In this document: positions 1-9,027 of the stretch, one piece after another | Numbering within the stretch: position 1 is the stretch's first letter | Layout of the letters: every line of letters starts with the position of its first letter | Assembly (NCBI GenBank): GCA_035373625.1 | Contig: DAOSNS010000026.1 | Span: 6,787-70,786, forward strand | DNA: 64,000 bases | DNA from: DSWT01 sp035373625 | Lineage (GTDB): Bacteria > Chloroflexota > Anaerolineae > B4-G1 > SLSP01 | Direction: 5' to 3' | The notes under the pieces: model-generated | The model's input: only the letters and a program-made list of their open reading frames with translations | Database searches by the model: none | What the model was told of the DNA's origin: nothing | Program-made: the position numbers and the translations under genes

Positions 1-1608
1 GTCATGATTTTCGGCCTGCTGGTTCTCACCGCCGCGCTGGTGAAGACCGGGATCACGGATAGAGCCGGGCAGGAGCTGCTACGGCTGGCCGGTGATAATC
101 CCAAACGGTTGCTCGCCATCGTGATGACGATTCCGGCCATCTTGAGTGCCTTCATCAGCAACACGGCGACAACGGCAATGTTCACACCGCTGACGCTAGG
201 GCTGGCGCGACGCACCAAAACGAATCCCTCGAAATTGCTCATGCCCCTGGCCTTTGCGACCATCCTTGCCAGTTCGGTCACACTCATCGCCTCATCCACC
301 AACATCGTCGTCAACGACATGATCGAGCATTATGGGCTGAAGCCGTTGGGACTATTCGAGATGACGGCCGTCGGGTTGCCGATTGCCGTGGTTGGGGTCG
401 TATATATGCTCACCATTGGCCACCGGCTGATTCCCAACCGTGGTACTGACAATGAGGGGAGTGACACGGCCTGGGGATTGCGGCCTTACCTGGCCGAGAT
501 AATAGTTCAACCCGGCTCGCCACTGATCGGTAAAACACTGGAAGAAAGCCGCCTGGGACGCGACCTGGATCTGACGGTGCTACGGGTTATGCGAGGTCAT
601 AACCGTTACCTTGTGCCCCAGGCCAATTTACGTCTGGCAGAAGGGGATGAACTGCTCGTCAAAGGCCAACGTGACCAAATTCTCAAAATCAAGGATAAGG
701 CGGGCATCGCCCTCAAAGCCGATGTAAGGCTAAACGATCCACGCCTACAAGGCGGTGATACGGCGCTGGTCGAGGTGATTTTGCTGCCCAACTCGCCGCT
801 CACCGGGCGCACCCTCAAGACCCTGAACTTCCGCGAGCGCTACGGCCTGCAAGTGCTCGGCATCAATCGCCGCGGGCAAGCCATCTTCCGCAAGCTCAGC
901 GAGACGCGGCTGCGTACCGGCGATCAACTGTTAATTCAGGGACCGCGCACAAACATCCAGGCACTGGACGAAGACAACTTCCATATCATCGGGACGGTGG
1001 AGCACCAACGCCCCAACCGCAAGCGTGCCCCTATCGCGCTGGGCATTTTCGCCGCAGTGCTGTTGCTGTCGGCGCTCACCATCGTCTCCTTGCCGGTCGC
1101 CGTCGCTCTAGGGGTCATCGGTGTTTTCGTCACCCGCTGCATCACCCCCGACGAAGCGTACCGCGAGATTTCCTGGAAAGCGATCATCGTCATCGGCTGT
1201 ATGTTGGCAATGGGACGCGCCATGGAATATACGGGCACGGCCGGCTACCTGGCGAATCAAATCGTCCGCCTCACCCAGGGGCAGACCAATCCACGCTGGC
1301 TCCTTACCGCGTTCTTTATGTTGACGATGATCCTGACCCAACCGATGTCGAACCAGGCGGCGGCGGTACTGGTGTTGCCCATCGCTATTCAGACGGCGCT
1401 GCAATTGGGTTTGAACCCACGCACGTTCAGCGTGATGATCGCCATAGGCGCAAGCTGCTCGTTCATCACGCCGCTGGAACCGGCCTGCCTGATCATCTAC
1501 GGGCCGGGCGGGTACAAATTTATAGATTTCGTCAAGGTGGGATCCCTGCTTACCGTGCTGATATACCTGGTTGCCATCGCCCTGGTGCCACTGTTTTGGC
1601 CCTTTTGA
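1..1608 (+). CDS. SLC13-type permease with RCK_C (TrkA-C) domains, 5' partial
   Basis: The reading frame is open from the first base, so the true start lies upstream of the window. The protein resembles SLC13/ArsB-like anion permeases (Na+/sulfate or dicarboxylate type): a hydrophobic bundle at about residues 1-145, two hydrophilic RCK_C/TrkA-C-like modules at about 160-330, then a second hydrophobic bundle to the end. The RCK_C modules show the characteristic pattern of a G-rich turn followed by a short 'GD.LLVKG' or 'GDQLLIQG' strand. RCK_C modules usually bind a nucleotide or ion and gate transport. Substrate is not predictable. The MFS gene follows after 28 bases, suggesting co-transcription. 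Confidence 0.8.
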   Translation, partial: VMIFGLLVLTAALVKTGITDRAGQELLRLAGDNPKRLLAIVMTIPAILSAFISNTATTAMFTPLTLGLARRTKTNPSKLLMPLAFATILASSVTLIASSTNIVVNDMIEHYGLKPLGLFEMTAVGLPIAVVGVVYMLTIGHRLIPNRGTDNEGSDTAWGLRPYLAEIIVQPGSPLIGKTLEESRLGRDLDLTVLRVMRGHNRYLVPQANLRLAEGDELLVKGQRDQILKIKDKAGIALKADVRLNDPRLQGGDTALVEVILLPNSPLTGRTLKTLNFRERYGLQVLGINRRGQAIFRKLSETRLRTGDQLLIQGPRTNIQALDEDNFHIIGTVEHQRPNRKRAPIALGIFAAVLLLSALTIVSLPVAVALGVIGVFVTRCITPDEAYREISWKAIIVIGCMLAMGRAMEYTGTAGYLANQIVRLTQGQTNPRWLLTAFFMLTMILTQPMSNQAAAVLVLPIAIQTALQLGLNPRTFSVMIAIGASCSFITPLEPACLIIYGPGGYKFIDFVKVGSLLTVLIYLVAIALVPLFWPF

Positions 1609-1636
1609 GATATTTCTATGGAGAAAATATAACACG

Positions 1637-2947
1637 ATGATCCATTTTTTGTCCCGCTTGTCCGGGCAACTCAGAGCGCGTATCAAGGCTATGCGCATAC
1701 GGCTGCGCGGCGCGAATCTGCAAGGCCGGATTGACCACAACATCTGGTATCTGTATGTAGAAGTTTTCTGGGCGGCGATCCTCAGCGCCGCAGCGTCCTT
1801 CAATGCCACGTATGCGGTGCGGTTGGGGGCCTCCAATACGATGATCGGCTGGCTCTCTTCGGTGCCAGCGTTGATTGCAGTTTTTCTGCTGGTGCCCTCG
1901 GCGCGTTTCCTGGAACGCAAACGCCAACGTGCACCGTGGATCTGGGGGAGCCTGTTTCTGGCCCGCCTGGGCTACGGTCTGATTGCCGTGCTGCCCTGGC
2001 TGATCACCGAGCATCGCGCCGAAGCCGTAGTGGGGTTGTTGCTCTTTATCAGCATCCCCAGCACTTTTTTCACCGCAGGCTTTAACCCGCTTCTGGCCGA
2101 TGTGGTACCCGAGCGCGACCGGGCGCGCGTCTTCGCCAACCGCAACATCATCGCCGGCCTCACCATCGCCGTATTGACGTTTCTCGCCGGCCGTTGGCTC
2201 GAAGCGGCTGCGCACATCCGCTGGGCGACCTTCCCCACAAATTACCAGATCATGTACCTGATCGGTTTCGTGGGTGCGGTGCTCAGCTCAGCCTATCTGC
2301 TCAAGATCAGGGTGCCGGAAAGCGAAGTCATCGAACGCTCCCCGCGTCAAAAGACCTCGCCGGCGCAGCTTAAAATGATGATTGAAGAAAACCGCGACTT
2401 CACCCGCATCATCGTCAACACGCTGATTTTCAATCTCGGCGAGTGGTTGGTTTCGCCGTTGTACATCATCTTTTTCCTGCGGCATCTCCATGCCACAGAC
2501 GGCTGGGTAGGGTTGAACAGTACGCTGGCCAATATCGGCGTCATTATCGGCTATGCGATCTGGCAGAGGCACATCTACAAATGGGGTGATTCGCACACGC
2601 TGTTGGTCACCATCCCATTATCCGCAAGCTATGCCTTCCTGGTGAGCCTGTTCCCCAACCTGACGTTAATCCTGGTGTGGGGTGTGCTCATCAACATCAT
2701 CAATCCGGGGGTGAACCTGAGCCATTTCAACATCCTACTCAAACTTTGCCCCCCAGAACGCCGCGCCAGCTACATCGCTTTCTTTTCCACGGTGATGAAC
2801 ATGGGGGCGTTCATCGCCCCGTTGATCGGCGTGGCGCTGTCGAAAACGCTCGACATCCGGCTGTTGCTGCTCATCGGCGGCAGCATACGGTTGATTGGCG
2901 CATTGATGTTCCATATACTGCCTGTTCAGGTGAGAAGTAGAGAGTAG
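1637..2947 (+). CDS. major facilitator superfamily transporter
   Basis: 436 residues with about twelve hydrophobic helices. After the first helices there is a basic 'RFLERKRQRAPW' cytoplasmic loop at the usual MFS loop 2-3 position, and a central hydrophilic loop ('RSPRQKTSPAQLK') divides the two six-helix halves. The reading frame is open upstream into the preceding gene, but the ATG at 1637 has a GGAG-like sequence at about 1620 and avoids an overlap. Substrate unknown. It may share a transcript with the upstream permease; a promoter for rpiA begins just after its stop. Confidence 0.75.
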   Translation: MIHFLSRLSGQLRARIKAMRIRLRGANLQGRIDHNIWYLYVEVFWAAILSAAASFNATYAVRLGASNTMIGWLSSVPALIAVFLLVPSARFLERKRQRAPWIWGSLFLARLGYGLIAVLPWLITEHRAEAVVGLLLFISIPSTFFTAGFNPLLADVVPERDRARVFANRNIIAGLTIAVLTFLAGRWLEAAAHIRWATFPTNYQIMYLIGFVGAVLSSAYLLKIRVPESEVIERSPRQKTSPAQLKMMIEENRDFTRIIVNTLIFNLGEWLVSPLYIIFFLRHLHATDGWVGLNSTLANIGVIIGYAIWQRHIYKWGDSHTLLVTIPLSASYAFLVSLFPNLTLILVWGVLINIINPGVNLSHFNILLKLCPPERRASYIAFFSTVMNMGAFIAPLIGVALSKTLDIRLLLLIGGSIRLIGALMFHILPVQVRSRE

Positions 2948-2953
2948 GGAGAG

Positions 2954-2981
2954 TTGATTTTAGCGCAGTCTGTCATATTAT
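2954..2981 (+). promoter_or_regulatory. putative sigma-70-type promoter of rpiA
   Basis: TTGATT (2954-2959), a 16-base spacer and TATTAT (2976-2981), about 35 bases before the GTG start of rpiA. Seen directly in sequence; activity is inferred. Confidence 0.5.
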
Positions 2982-3015
2982 GAAGACAAATTCTGCAAGG
3001 AGAAACGCTTAACTC

Positions 3016-3735
3016 GTGGATACTGTAAGATTAAAACAACAAGCCGCAGAATATGCTGTACAATTTATCCGGTCAGGTATGGTGGTGGGACTGGGACACG
3101 GCAGCACAGCTATTTTTGCCGTCCGTGCGCTTGCCGCACGCCTGGCAAGCGGCGAACTCAAGGACGTTGTGGGGATTCCCTGTTCTCGCCAGGTCGAGGC
3201 TGACGCGCGCGCCCTGAGCATCCCGCTGACGACGCTCGAAGACATCTCGACGATTGACATCACGATTGACGGCGCCGATGAGGTTGACCCGGCGTTGGAC
3301 CTCATCAAAGGGGGCGGTGGCGCGCTGTTGCGGGAGAAAATCGTGGCTCAGGCCAGCCGACGTGAGATCATCGTGGTTGACGAAGGCAAGCTCGTGCCGG
3401 CATTGGGCACACGTTGGGCGGTGCCCGTGGAAGTCATCCCCTTCGGCTGGCGTTCACAGATGAGCTATCTGACCGAGTTGGGCGCGGAGGTCAGCGTGCG
3501 CCACAACAGCGATGGTTCGATCTTCAAGACCGACCAGGGGAATTTGATCCTGGACTGCCGTTTTGGTCCCATCCCCCAACCGGAACAGCTGGCCGCCCGG
3601 ATCAAAGCACGCGCGGGTATCGTGGACCACGGGCTATTTTTGAGACTGGCCACCGATGTCATCGTGGCCGGTGCAGACGGCATCCGTCATCTCACACGGG
3701 ACGCCATCAATCATCCAAACGTTGCAACGTTCTAA
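3016..3735 (+). CDS. rpiA: ribose-5-phosphate isomerase A
   Basis: 239 residues, full length for RpiA. It interconverts ribose 5-phosphate and ribulose 5-phosphate in the non-oxidative pentose phosphate pathway (cytosol). Family motifs are all present: the phosphate loop 'GLGHGSTA' (usually GLGTGSTA, so T to H here), the catalytic 'DGADEVDP' and the 'KGGGGALLREK' loop. Start is GTG; an in-frame stop lies immediately upstream, so no longer start is possible. AGGAG at about 2998 is rather distant (about 13 bases). It stands alone with its own promoter. Confidence 0.93.
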   Translation: MDTVRLKQQAAEYAVQFIRSGMVVGLGHGSTAIFAVRALAARLASGELKDVVGIPCSRQVEADARALSIPLTTLEDISTIDITIDGADEVDPALDLIKGGGGALLREKIVAQASRREIIVVDEGKLVPALGTRWAVPVEVIPFGWRSQMSYLTELGAEVSVRHNSDGSIFKTDQGNLILDCRFGPIPQPEQLAARIKARAGIVDHGLFLRLATDVIVAGADGIRHLTRDAINHPNVATF

Positions 3736-3752
3736 TGGTCTAACGTTCTAAC
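3721..3752. repeat. AACGTT-type intergenic word repeat
   Basis: The end of rpiA and the gap to the next gene contain 'CAACGTTCTAATGG' then 'TAACGTTCTAACG', that is two copies of AACGTTCTAA 17 bases apart. The same word recurs at 41502-41531, 49565-49597 and, as single copies, near 29452 and 33083. Confidence 0.5.
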
Positions 3753-3774
3753 GAATTCTCAAGAGGGAGGGACT

Positions 3775-4437
3775 ATGACAGAGTTCGCAGCACAGCAAAA
3801 ACCTCAGGCGGCTACGTTGCGGGTCATTATCGTGGATGACGCCGAGGAAACCCGGCGCAGTCTGCAAATGATGCTGTCGCTTGTGCCGAATAGTCAAGTT
3901 GTCGCCCTCGGCACGAATGGACGTGAGGCGATCATGCTGGCACAACAATACCATCCTCACATCGCCCTCATTGACATTAACATGCCCGAAGTTGACGGAC
4001 TGACGGCCATTCAAACCATACACCGCAATCAGCCGGACATCATCTGCATCATAATTTCGGCAGAGAAAGACCCGGTCACATTGCAACGCGCCGTCGCGGT
4101 TGGCGCGCAAGGCTACCTCATCAAACCAGTCACGGCGGAAGAACTGCTGAGCGTGATGGAACGCGCCAGCAAGGCGGCATTGGCAAGTCAAACGGCGGCT
4201 GCACAGGCACAACCCCGCAAGCCGGAGCCAAGCCTGGAAGAACTTGCGGCGGCGTATGCCAAAACCAGGCGCGCCGACGACGAAGCTCTGGCCGTCTTCG
4301 AGACGCTTGCCCGCCAACCCGATTGCAAACTGCGCTGGCTGATGACACTGGCAATGATGTATATCGTGCGCCGGCAGTGGTCAAAGCTCAAAGCACTCGC
4401 CGAACGCCTGGAACGTCGGGCCAACATCCGGCGATAA
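3775..4437 (+). CDS. CheY-like response regulator with helical C-terminal region
   Basis: 220 residues. Residues about 12-130 form a receiver domain: acidic pair 'VDD', phospho-acceptor Asp in 'ALIDINMPEVDG', the conserved Ser in 'IISAEKD' and Lys in 'GYLIKPV'. The remaining ~80 residues are an Ala/Gln-rich linker and a helical, TPR-like segment; there is no recognisable DNA-binding or enzyme domain, so it probably acts through protein contacts. GGGAGGG just before the ATG is a strong ribosome site. No kinase is adjacent; the nearest is the PAS kinase at 7871-8971. Confidence 0.8.
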   Translation: MTEFAAQQKPQAATLRVIIVDDAEETRRSLQMMLSLVPNSQVVALGTNGREAIMLAQQYHPHIALIDINMPEVDGLTAIQTIHRNQPDIICIIISAEKDPVTLQRAVAVGAQGYLIKPVTAEELLSVMERASKAALASQTAAAQAQPRKPEPSLEELAAAYAKTRRADDEALAVFETLARQPDCKLRWLMTLAMMYIVRRQWSKLKALAERLERRANIRR

Positions 4438-4478
4438 CCGATGTGCCAGATGACATAGCGCAAAGATGAAAAAGGCCA

Positions 4479-4506
4479 TTGTCACAGGATTTTATTCCGT
4501 TACACT
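4479..4506 (+). promoter_or_regulatory. putative promoter of the carboxyltransferase gene
   Basis: TTGTCA (4479-4484), 16-base spacer, TACACT (4501-4506). It lies about 45 bases before the GTG at 4552 in an otherwise empty 114-base gap. Confidence 0.45.
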
Positions 4507-4551
4507 ACAAGTATTCTATGGCATAACAACTTCAACAGGGGTAAAAAAACT

Positions 4552-6042
4552 GTGACCGATCGCATACAATTCGTTGATCTGACGTTGCGTGATGGGCAGC
4601 AGAGCCTTGCTGCGACGCGCATGACCACCGACCAGGCCCTGCGGGTCCTGCCCATGCTCAATGACGCGGGCTATGCAGCCTTTGAGCTGTGGGGTGGAGC
4701 CACGCTGGATAGCTGTGTCCGGTTTCTCGACGAAGACCCGTGGGAGCGTCTGGACCGCTTTTACGCGACACTGGGAACTTCTCACAGAACCCGTATCCTG
4801 CTGCGCGGACAAAATCTCTTTGCCTACCAACCTTTCCCCGATGACCTGGTCATCGCCTTCACTAAAGAGGCCGTCCGCTCCGGCGTCGGCATTGTGCGTC
4901 TTTTCGACGCCCTCAACGACTGGCGCAATCTGCAACTGGCGCTTCTGGCGACCAAAGCCTACGGCGGCAAAGCCGAAGCCGCGCTCTGTTATACCACCAG
5001 CCCCGTCCATACCACCGAGTATTTCGTCCGTCTCGCGCGCACCCTTGAGGAAGAAGGGGCAGATCAGATCGCCATCAAGGATATGGCCGGGTTGCTCTAT
5101 CCCACGCAGGCATTCGATTTTTTCGAGGAACTCAAGCATCATCTGCGTGTGCCGATCACTTTTCACAGCCATACGACCACGGGCGTTGCCACGCTCAATG
5201 CCGTCATCGCGATGTACGCCGGCATTGACTTCATTGACACGGCCATTACCCCGTTCGCCGGCGGACCGTCGCATCCACCGATCGAGATACTGACCGTCTT
5301 TGCGGAAGAACTGGGACTGGAACACGGCCTTGACAAAGAGCTTATCCTGCGCATCCAGAAGGTACTCTTTGACATTTTTGACGAACTCCACAGCACCATC
5401 CCGCTCTACGGCCAATACTATCGTCCCGTCACTTACGACGACATTGACCGCCACGTCGTCCAACAAATTCTCGCCCACATCCAAAAGGGCCGCGAGGAAA
5501 ATATCGAAGCGGCGCTGACGCTTATGCGCGCCCTTATGCGCGATCTGCGCTATCCTGACTACGACGACACCATTTTCAAAGCCCAGATTCCCGGCGGCAT
5601 GCTCTCCAATCTCCAAAACCAGCTCAAACAAATGCAAAAGCTCGATCTGCTGGACGCCATCATGCAAGAAATCCCGCGCGTGCGCGCCGACGTGGGGTAC
5701 GTGCCGTTGGTCACCCCCACAAGTCAGATCGTCGGAGCGCAGGCCACCTTCAATGTGTTGATGGGACGGTATCAGATGGTATCCAACGAGTTCAAGATGC
5801 TGCTCAGAGGGGAATTCGGGCATTTGCCCGTGCCGCCCAACCCGGAAATCGTGCAAAAAGTGCTAGGGCCAGGAGAAAGCCCCCTGCGCTACCGGCCGGC
5901 TTCGTATCTGATGCCCGTGCTGGAAGACAAATGCGATTTGCCGTATGTCAAGACCCACCGCGATCTGCTGCTGCACTTTATGCTCAAGCAGCCCGCGGAT
6001 GAGTTCCTCAAACGAAAATACGGCATCCTCAACGGAAATTAA
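4552..6042 (+). CDS. pyruvate/oxaloacetate carboxyltransferase subunit (PycB/OadA-like, no biotin domain)
   Basis: 496 residues. The N-terminal TIM barrel carries 'LTLRDGQQSL', the metal-binding 'TFHSHTTTG' and the lysine motif 'IKDMAGLLYP' typical of the carboxyltransferase domain of pyruvate carboxylase and oxaloacetate decarboxylase. The conserved C-terminal carboxylase region continues to about residue 490 but there is no biotinyl 'AMKM' lipoyl-like domain, so a separate biotin carrier would be needed to move CO2 between oxaloacetate and pyruvate. No biotin carboxylase, carrier or decarboxylase membrane subunit is adjacent. GTG start, with AGGGG about ten bases upstream. Confidence 0.85.
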   Translation: MTDRIQFVDLTLRDGQQSLAATRMTTDQALRVLPMLNDAGYAAFELWGGATLDSCVRFLDEDPWERLDRFYATLGTSHRTRILLRGQNLFAYQPFPDDLVIAFTKEAVRSGVGIVRLFDALNDWRNLQLALLATKAYGGKAEAALCYTTSPVHTTEYFVRLARTLEEEGADQIAIKDMAGLLYPTQAFDFFEELKHHLRVPITFHSHTTTGVATLNAVIAMYAGIDFIDTAITPFAGGPSHPPIEILTVFAEELGLEHGLDKELILRIQKVLFDIFDELHSTIPLYGQYYRPVTYDDIDRHVVQQILAHIQKGREENIEAALTLMRALMRDLRYPDYDDTIFKAQIPGGMLSNLQNQLKQMQKLDLLDAIMQEIPRVRADVGYVPLVTPTSQIVGAQATFNVLMGRYQMVSNEFKMLLRGEFGHLPVPPNPEIVQKVLGPGESPLRYRPASYLMPVLEDKCDLPYVKTHRDLLLHFMLKQPADEFLKRKYGILNGN

Positions 6043-6058
6043 GCGGAAGTCTGCGTGC

Positions 6059-7216
6059 CTACCGCGGTGTGCCAAAGTCTGCGATGAAGTAGTAACCGCG
6101 TCCGTTGGAAGCAGGCACCACCCCCACCCCGACTTCGGTGAGCCATGTGCTGAGGATTGTCCGACGGTGCGGATCGTTGGGCGGCGTTTCGTCCATCCAC
6201 ATCGCCACGGCCATCTCCGGCGTGGCGTACCATGCCCAACACTCCGACCAACGCACCGGGTCGTACCCCTGGCGGATGATGCGCTCTTTCATCGTTGAAC
6301 CATCGGAGCCGGTATGGCTGCACCAGCCGCGCGCGTAGCAATCATCGGCGTGCAGTTGCGCCGCGCGCGCCAGCGTCGCGTTCCACGCCAGCGGCGCGAG
6401 GCCATAAGCGGCGCGCTGTTCATTGATCAAACGGAAAATGGCGGCGGGGAATTCGGCGACGTCGGCCGGCAGGACCGGCGCGGCAACCGGCGGAGATGGG
6501 GTCAGCGTTGCGGTTGCCGGGGCCGCCGACACCGTGGTGACATCCGCCGTGGCAACGGGCGCAGCGGCGGCGGCTATCACCTGCGTTGCAGCAGGAAGCG
6601 GTGCGGGCGTTGCCGTCGGGCGGTTCTGCGCCAGGACGTGTTCCGCAGGCGCATCCAGCGGCAAAATCAACGCCTGTCCGATGCTCAACAGGTCTGCATC
6701 CGCCAGCCCATTGACATTTTGCAAAGTCGCCACGTCGAACCCATAGTCTGCGGCGATGGTGCTGAGCACATCGCCCGCCTGCACTTCGTACACCACCCAG
6801 AACGGTGAAGCGCCCTCCCACCCTACCACCGGTGGGATTTCCAAAACCTGCCCGGCTTGCAGCATCAACGAAGTGCCCAGATCGTTTTGCAACTGGATCG
6901 CCGCCATCGGCAGGCCGTACTTCAGGGCCAACCCCAGCAAAGTATCACCCGGCGATACGGTATGATAAGTGAACGACAACACATCCGTTGCAGCGGATGT
7001 GTCGGCTTCCGAAACCGACGCATCCGACAAAGCAGGAGCCGATACCGGCGCAGGCTCAGACACAGGCGTAAATGTCGCCACCACCATCTCTGGCACGGCC
7101 AATCCCGGCGTTACCGTCGGCACAGGCGGCTTTTCTACCACTGCAACCGGCGCACACGCATTCAGCAGCAGCACCCCCATCAGCATTACCCGGGTCCATC
7201 CGCGGTTTGATCGCAT
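6059..7216 (-). CDS. lipoprotein with two LysM domains and a CAP (SCP-like) domain
   Basis: 385 residues. A lipoprotein signal ends in 'LLLNAC' (Cys about residue 21), followed by a Pro/Val/Thr-rich stalk. Two LysM repeats follow ('VSPGDTLLGLALKYGL' and 'VQAGDVLSTIAADYGF'), then a low-complexity Ala/Thr/Pro linker and a C-terminal CAP domain ('LINEQRAAYGLAPLAW' ... 'HADDCYARGWCSHTG' ... 'VGVGVV'). LysM binds peptidoglycan glycan; the bacterial CAP domain's activity is unknown. The upstream frame is open but the ATG at 7216 has GGAGG eight bases before it. Convergent with the carboxyltransferase gene (16-base gap). Confidence 0.82.
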   Translation of the reverse strand: MRSNRGWTRVMLMGVLLLNACAPVAVVEKPPVPTVTPGLAVPEMVVATFTPVSEPAPVSAPALSDASVSEADTSAATDVLSFTYHTVSPGDTLLGLALKYGLPMAAIQLQNDLGTSLMLQAGQVLEIPPVVGWEGASPFWVVYEVQAGDVLSTIAADYGFDVATLQNVNGLADADLLSIGQALILPLDAPAEHVLAQNRPTATPAPLPAATQVIAAAAAPVATADVTTVSAAPATATLTPSPPVAAPVLPADVAEFPAAIFRLINEQRAAYGLAPLAWNATLARAAQLHADDCYARGWCSHTGSDGSTMKERIIRQGYDPVRWSECWAWYATPEMAVAMWMDETPPNDPHRRTILSTWLTEVGVGVVPASNGRGYYFIADFGTPR

Positions 7217-7237
7217 ACTCACTAACCTCCGTCCGTC

Positions 7238-7265
7238 ACTATAACCAATCTGCAACAGGCGTCAA
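7238..7265 (-). promoter_or_regulatory. promoter of the LysM-CAP lipoprotein gene
   Basis: Read on the minus strand: TTGACG, 16-base spacer, TATAGT, located 22 bases before the ATG at 7216. Near-consensus. Confidence 0.6.
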
Positions 7266-7311
7266 GCGGCCTCCCCTAAAAACAGTTTGTGGTTTTTTCA
7301 ATGAAGTTGGT

Positions 7312-7317
7312 TATAAT
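7312..7317 (+). promoter_or_regulatory. -10 element of rnhA, probably leaderless
   Basis: A perfect TATAAT lies so close to the coding region that transcription would start at about 7324-7325, exactly at the ATG at 7325. No Shine-Dalgarno sequence precedes this ATG. The -35 region is poor (TTGTGG, spacer about 19). Confidence 0.45.
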
Positions 7318-7324
7318 TATGGCA

Positions 7325-7801
7325 ATGAGTACCCAAAAACACGTCACCATCTACACCGACGGCAGCGCCATTGGTAATCCGGGGCCGGGAGGCTATGGGG
7401 TAATCCTGCGCTACGGAGAACATCGCCGCGAGCTTTCGGGCGGGTTCGAGCAGACGACGAACAACCGCATGGAGATTCGCGCAGCCATCGAAGGGCTGCG
7501 GGCACTCAAAGAACCGTGCGAGGTCACGCTGTACAGCGATTCGCAGTATCTGGTCAATGCTATCAATCAAGGATGGGTCAAACGCTGGCAGGCCCATGGC
7601 TGGATGCGCACCAAGAGCGAACCGGCGCTCAACGTGGACCTGTGGCTAGAGTTGCTGCCGTTGTTGGAGAAACACAACGTCACCTTTGTCTGGGTGCGCG
7701 GTCATGCGGACGACCCCGATAACGAGCGTTGTGACCAGCTGGCCCGGCAAGCTGCAGCGCAAAGCAACCTGCCGCCAGACACCGGCTACAAGGCGCGTTA
7801 G
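7325..7801 (+). CDS. rnhA: ribonuclease HI
   Basis: 158 residues from this ATG. It cleaves the RNA strand of RNA:DNA hybrids. Catalytic DEDD residues are visible: Asp in 'YTDGSAIGNPGPGG', Glu in 'NNRMEIRAAI', Asp in 'LYSDSQYLV' and Asp in 'GHADDPDNERCD'. Other in-frame starts exist at 7289, 7301 and 7319, but they fall before or inside the TATAAT element, so 7325 (or 7319) is preferred. Full length for the E. coli-type enzyme with the basic handle ('KRWQAHGW'). Confidence 0.9.
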   Translation: MSTQKHVTIYTDGSAIGNPGPGGYGVILRYGEHRRELSGGFEQTTNNRMEIRAAIEGLRALKEPCEVTLYSDSQYLVNAINQGWVKRWQAHGWMRTKSEPALNVDLWLELLPLLEKHNVTFVWVRGHADDPDNERCDQLARQAAAQSNLPPDTGYKAR

Positions 7802-7828
7802 TCGTCAATGGACATTGAACGGGTTTTC

Positions 7829-7857
7829 GACTCTGATAGTCTTTAGTCCGATAGTCA
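7829..7857. repeat. degenerate TAGTC-type repeat
   Basis: 'GATAGTC TTTAGTC CGATAGTC' spaced at 7-8 bases upstream of the kinase gene; a weak copy of the 15-bp TAGTC family that is clear at 35969-36028 and 51478-51657. Confidence 0.4.
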
Positions 7858-7870
7858 AAAAGCACACGAG

Positions 7871-8971
7871 ATGGAAAAATCCATTCTGGAATGTAAAGAA
7901 GCCTTTCTCTATGCGGACACAGCGCGCATGTTGTTCGAAGCCGCCCCGATCGGCATGATCGTCATCAACGCTGCCGGACAAATCGTCCTGGCCAACCGCA
8001 GCGCACAACAGTTATTCGGCTACACCGAAACGGAGCTACTTGAACACCCTCTGAGCATCTTGATTCCCGAAGAAGCTCAAGAAGTGCACCTGCGCCATTG
8101 TGCAAATTATATGCGCGATCCGCACGTCCGGCCGATGGGTAGCGGGCTGGACCTTCACGCACGGCGCAAGGATGGCAGCGTTTTCCCGGTCGAAATCAGC
8201 CTGGGATTTACCTCAACTCCACAAGGACTCCTGGTCATCGCTTTCATCATAGACATCACCAAACAGCGCGAGGCCGAGCAATTTCGTGATACGATGATCC
8301 ACACGATGGTGCATGATCTACGCGGTCCTTTGGGGGCCATCCATACGGCTCTGGAACTTCTGACAGAACAAATCCAGGCGGTCCAGAATGATGAGCAAAA
8401 AACCATTGTTCAAATTGCCAGCCACAATGTCCAGAAAATGCTTACGCTCATCAACAACATTCTGGATGTCAACAAGGCCGAGAGCGGTAAACTGGCTCTG
8501 CAGCCCGCAGCGTTCCAAATCCACACATTGATTACTGAAACCCTCATCAACTTCACATCGTTGGCCGAAAAGAAAAGACTGGGCTTGTTCAACGACAGCG
8601 TCGCCACCCTCCCCACAGTCTGGGGCGACGAACAACTCATCGGACGGGTTCTGGAAAACCTGATCGGCAATGCAATCAAGTTCACGCCGGAAGGTGGAAC
8701 CGTCCGCGTCACGGCTGCGTATGCCGAGGCAGAAAACAAACTCCGCGTCTGGGTCAGCGACACCGGGCCGGGGATCCCGTCGGAGTTGCAGCCGCGCCTG
8801 TTTCAAAAGTTCGTCACCGGCAAAACTGCCGGGCGGGGTTTTGGCCTGGGGTTAGCCTTTTGCAAACTCGTCGTCGAGGCCCACGGGGGAACTATCGAAG
8901 TTCAAAGTTCGACGGACAAAGGAACAACATTCAGCTTTACGCTGCCGGTGGCCGGATCAGCGGCATCCTGA
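7871..8971 (+). CDS. soluble PAS-domain sensor histidine kinase
   Basis: 366 residues, no membrane segment. A PAS domain at about 20-135 ('GMIVINAAGQIVLANRSAQ' ... 'RRKDGSVFPVEISLG') ends in a PAC-like 'DITKQREAE'. The HisKA domain has the phospho-acceptor His in 'MVHDLRGPLGA'. HATPase_c has the N box 'LIGNAIKFTPEG', G1 'VSDTGPGIP', F box 'LFQKFV' and G2 'GFGLGLAFCK'. It is therefore a cytoplasmic kinase, signal unknown. The partner regulator is not adjacent; the orphan receiver protein at 3775-4437 is a candidate. A ferredoxin fragment follows without a normal start. Confidence 0.88.
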   Translation: MEKSILECKEAFLYADTARMLFEAAPIGMIVINAAGQIVLANRSAQQLFGYTETELLEHPLSILIPEEAQEVHLRHCANYMRDPHVRPMGSGLDLHARRKDGSVFPVEISLGFTSTPQGLLVIAFIIDITKQREAEQFRDTMIHTMVHDLRGPLGAIHTALELLTEQIQAVQNDEQKTIVQIASHNVQKMLTLINNILDVNKAESGKLALQPAAFQIHTLITETLINFTSLAEKKRLGLFNDSVATLPTVWGDEQLIGRVLENLIGNAIKFTPEGGTVRVTAAYAEAENKLRVWVSDTGPGIPSELQPRLFQKFVTGKTAGRGFGLGLAFCKLVVEAHGGTIEVQSSTDKGTTFSFTLPVAGSAAS

Positions 8972-9027
8972 TTCCCCAATCTCAAATCAACAACGGCTTT
9001 GCCCGCCAACTGACCTACGATGAGGCC

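Noticed and set aside
4516..5856. Long minus-strand open frame opposite the carboxyltransferase gene
   Set aside because: No recognisable domain and a composition typical of antisense translation.
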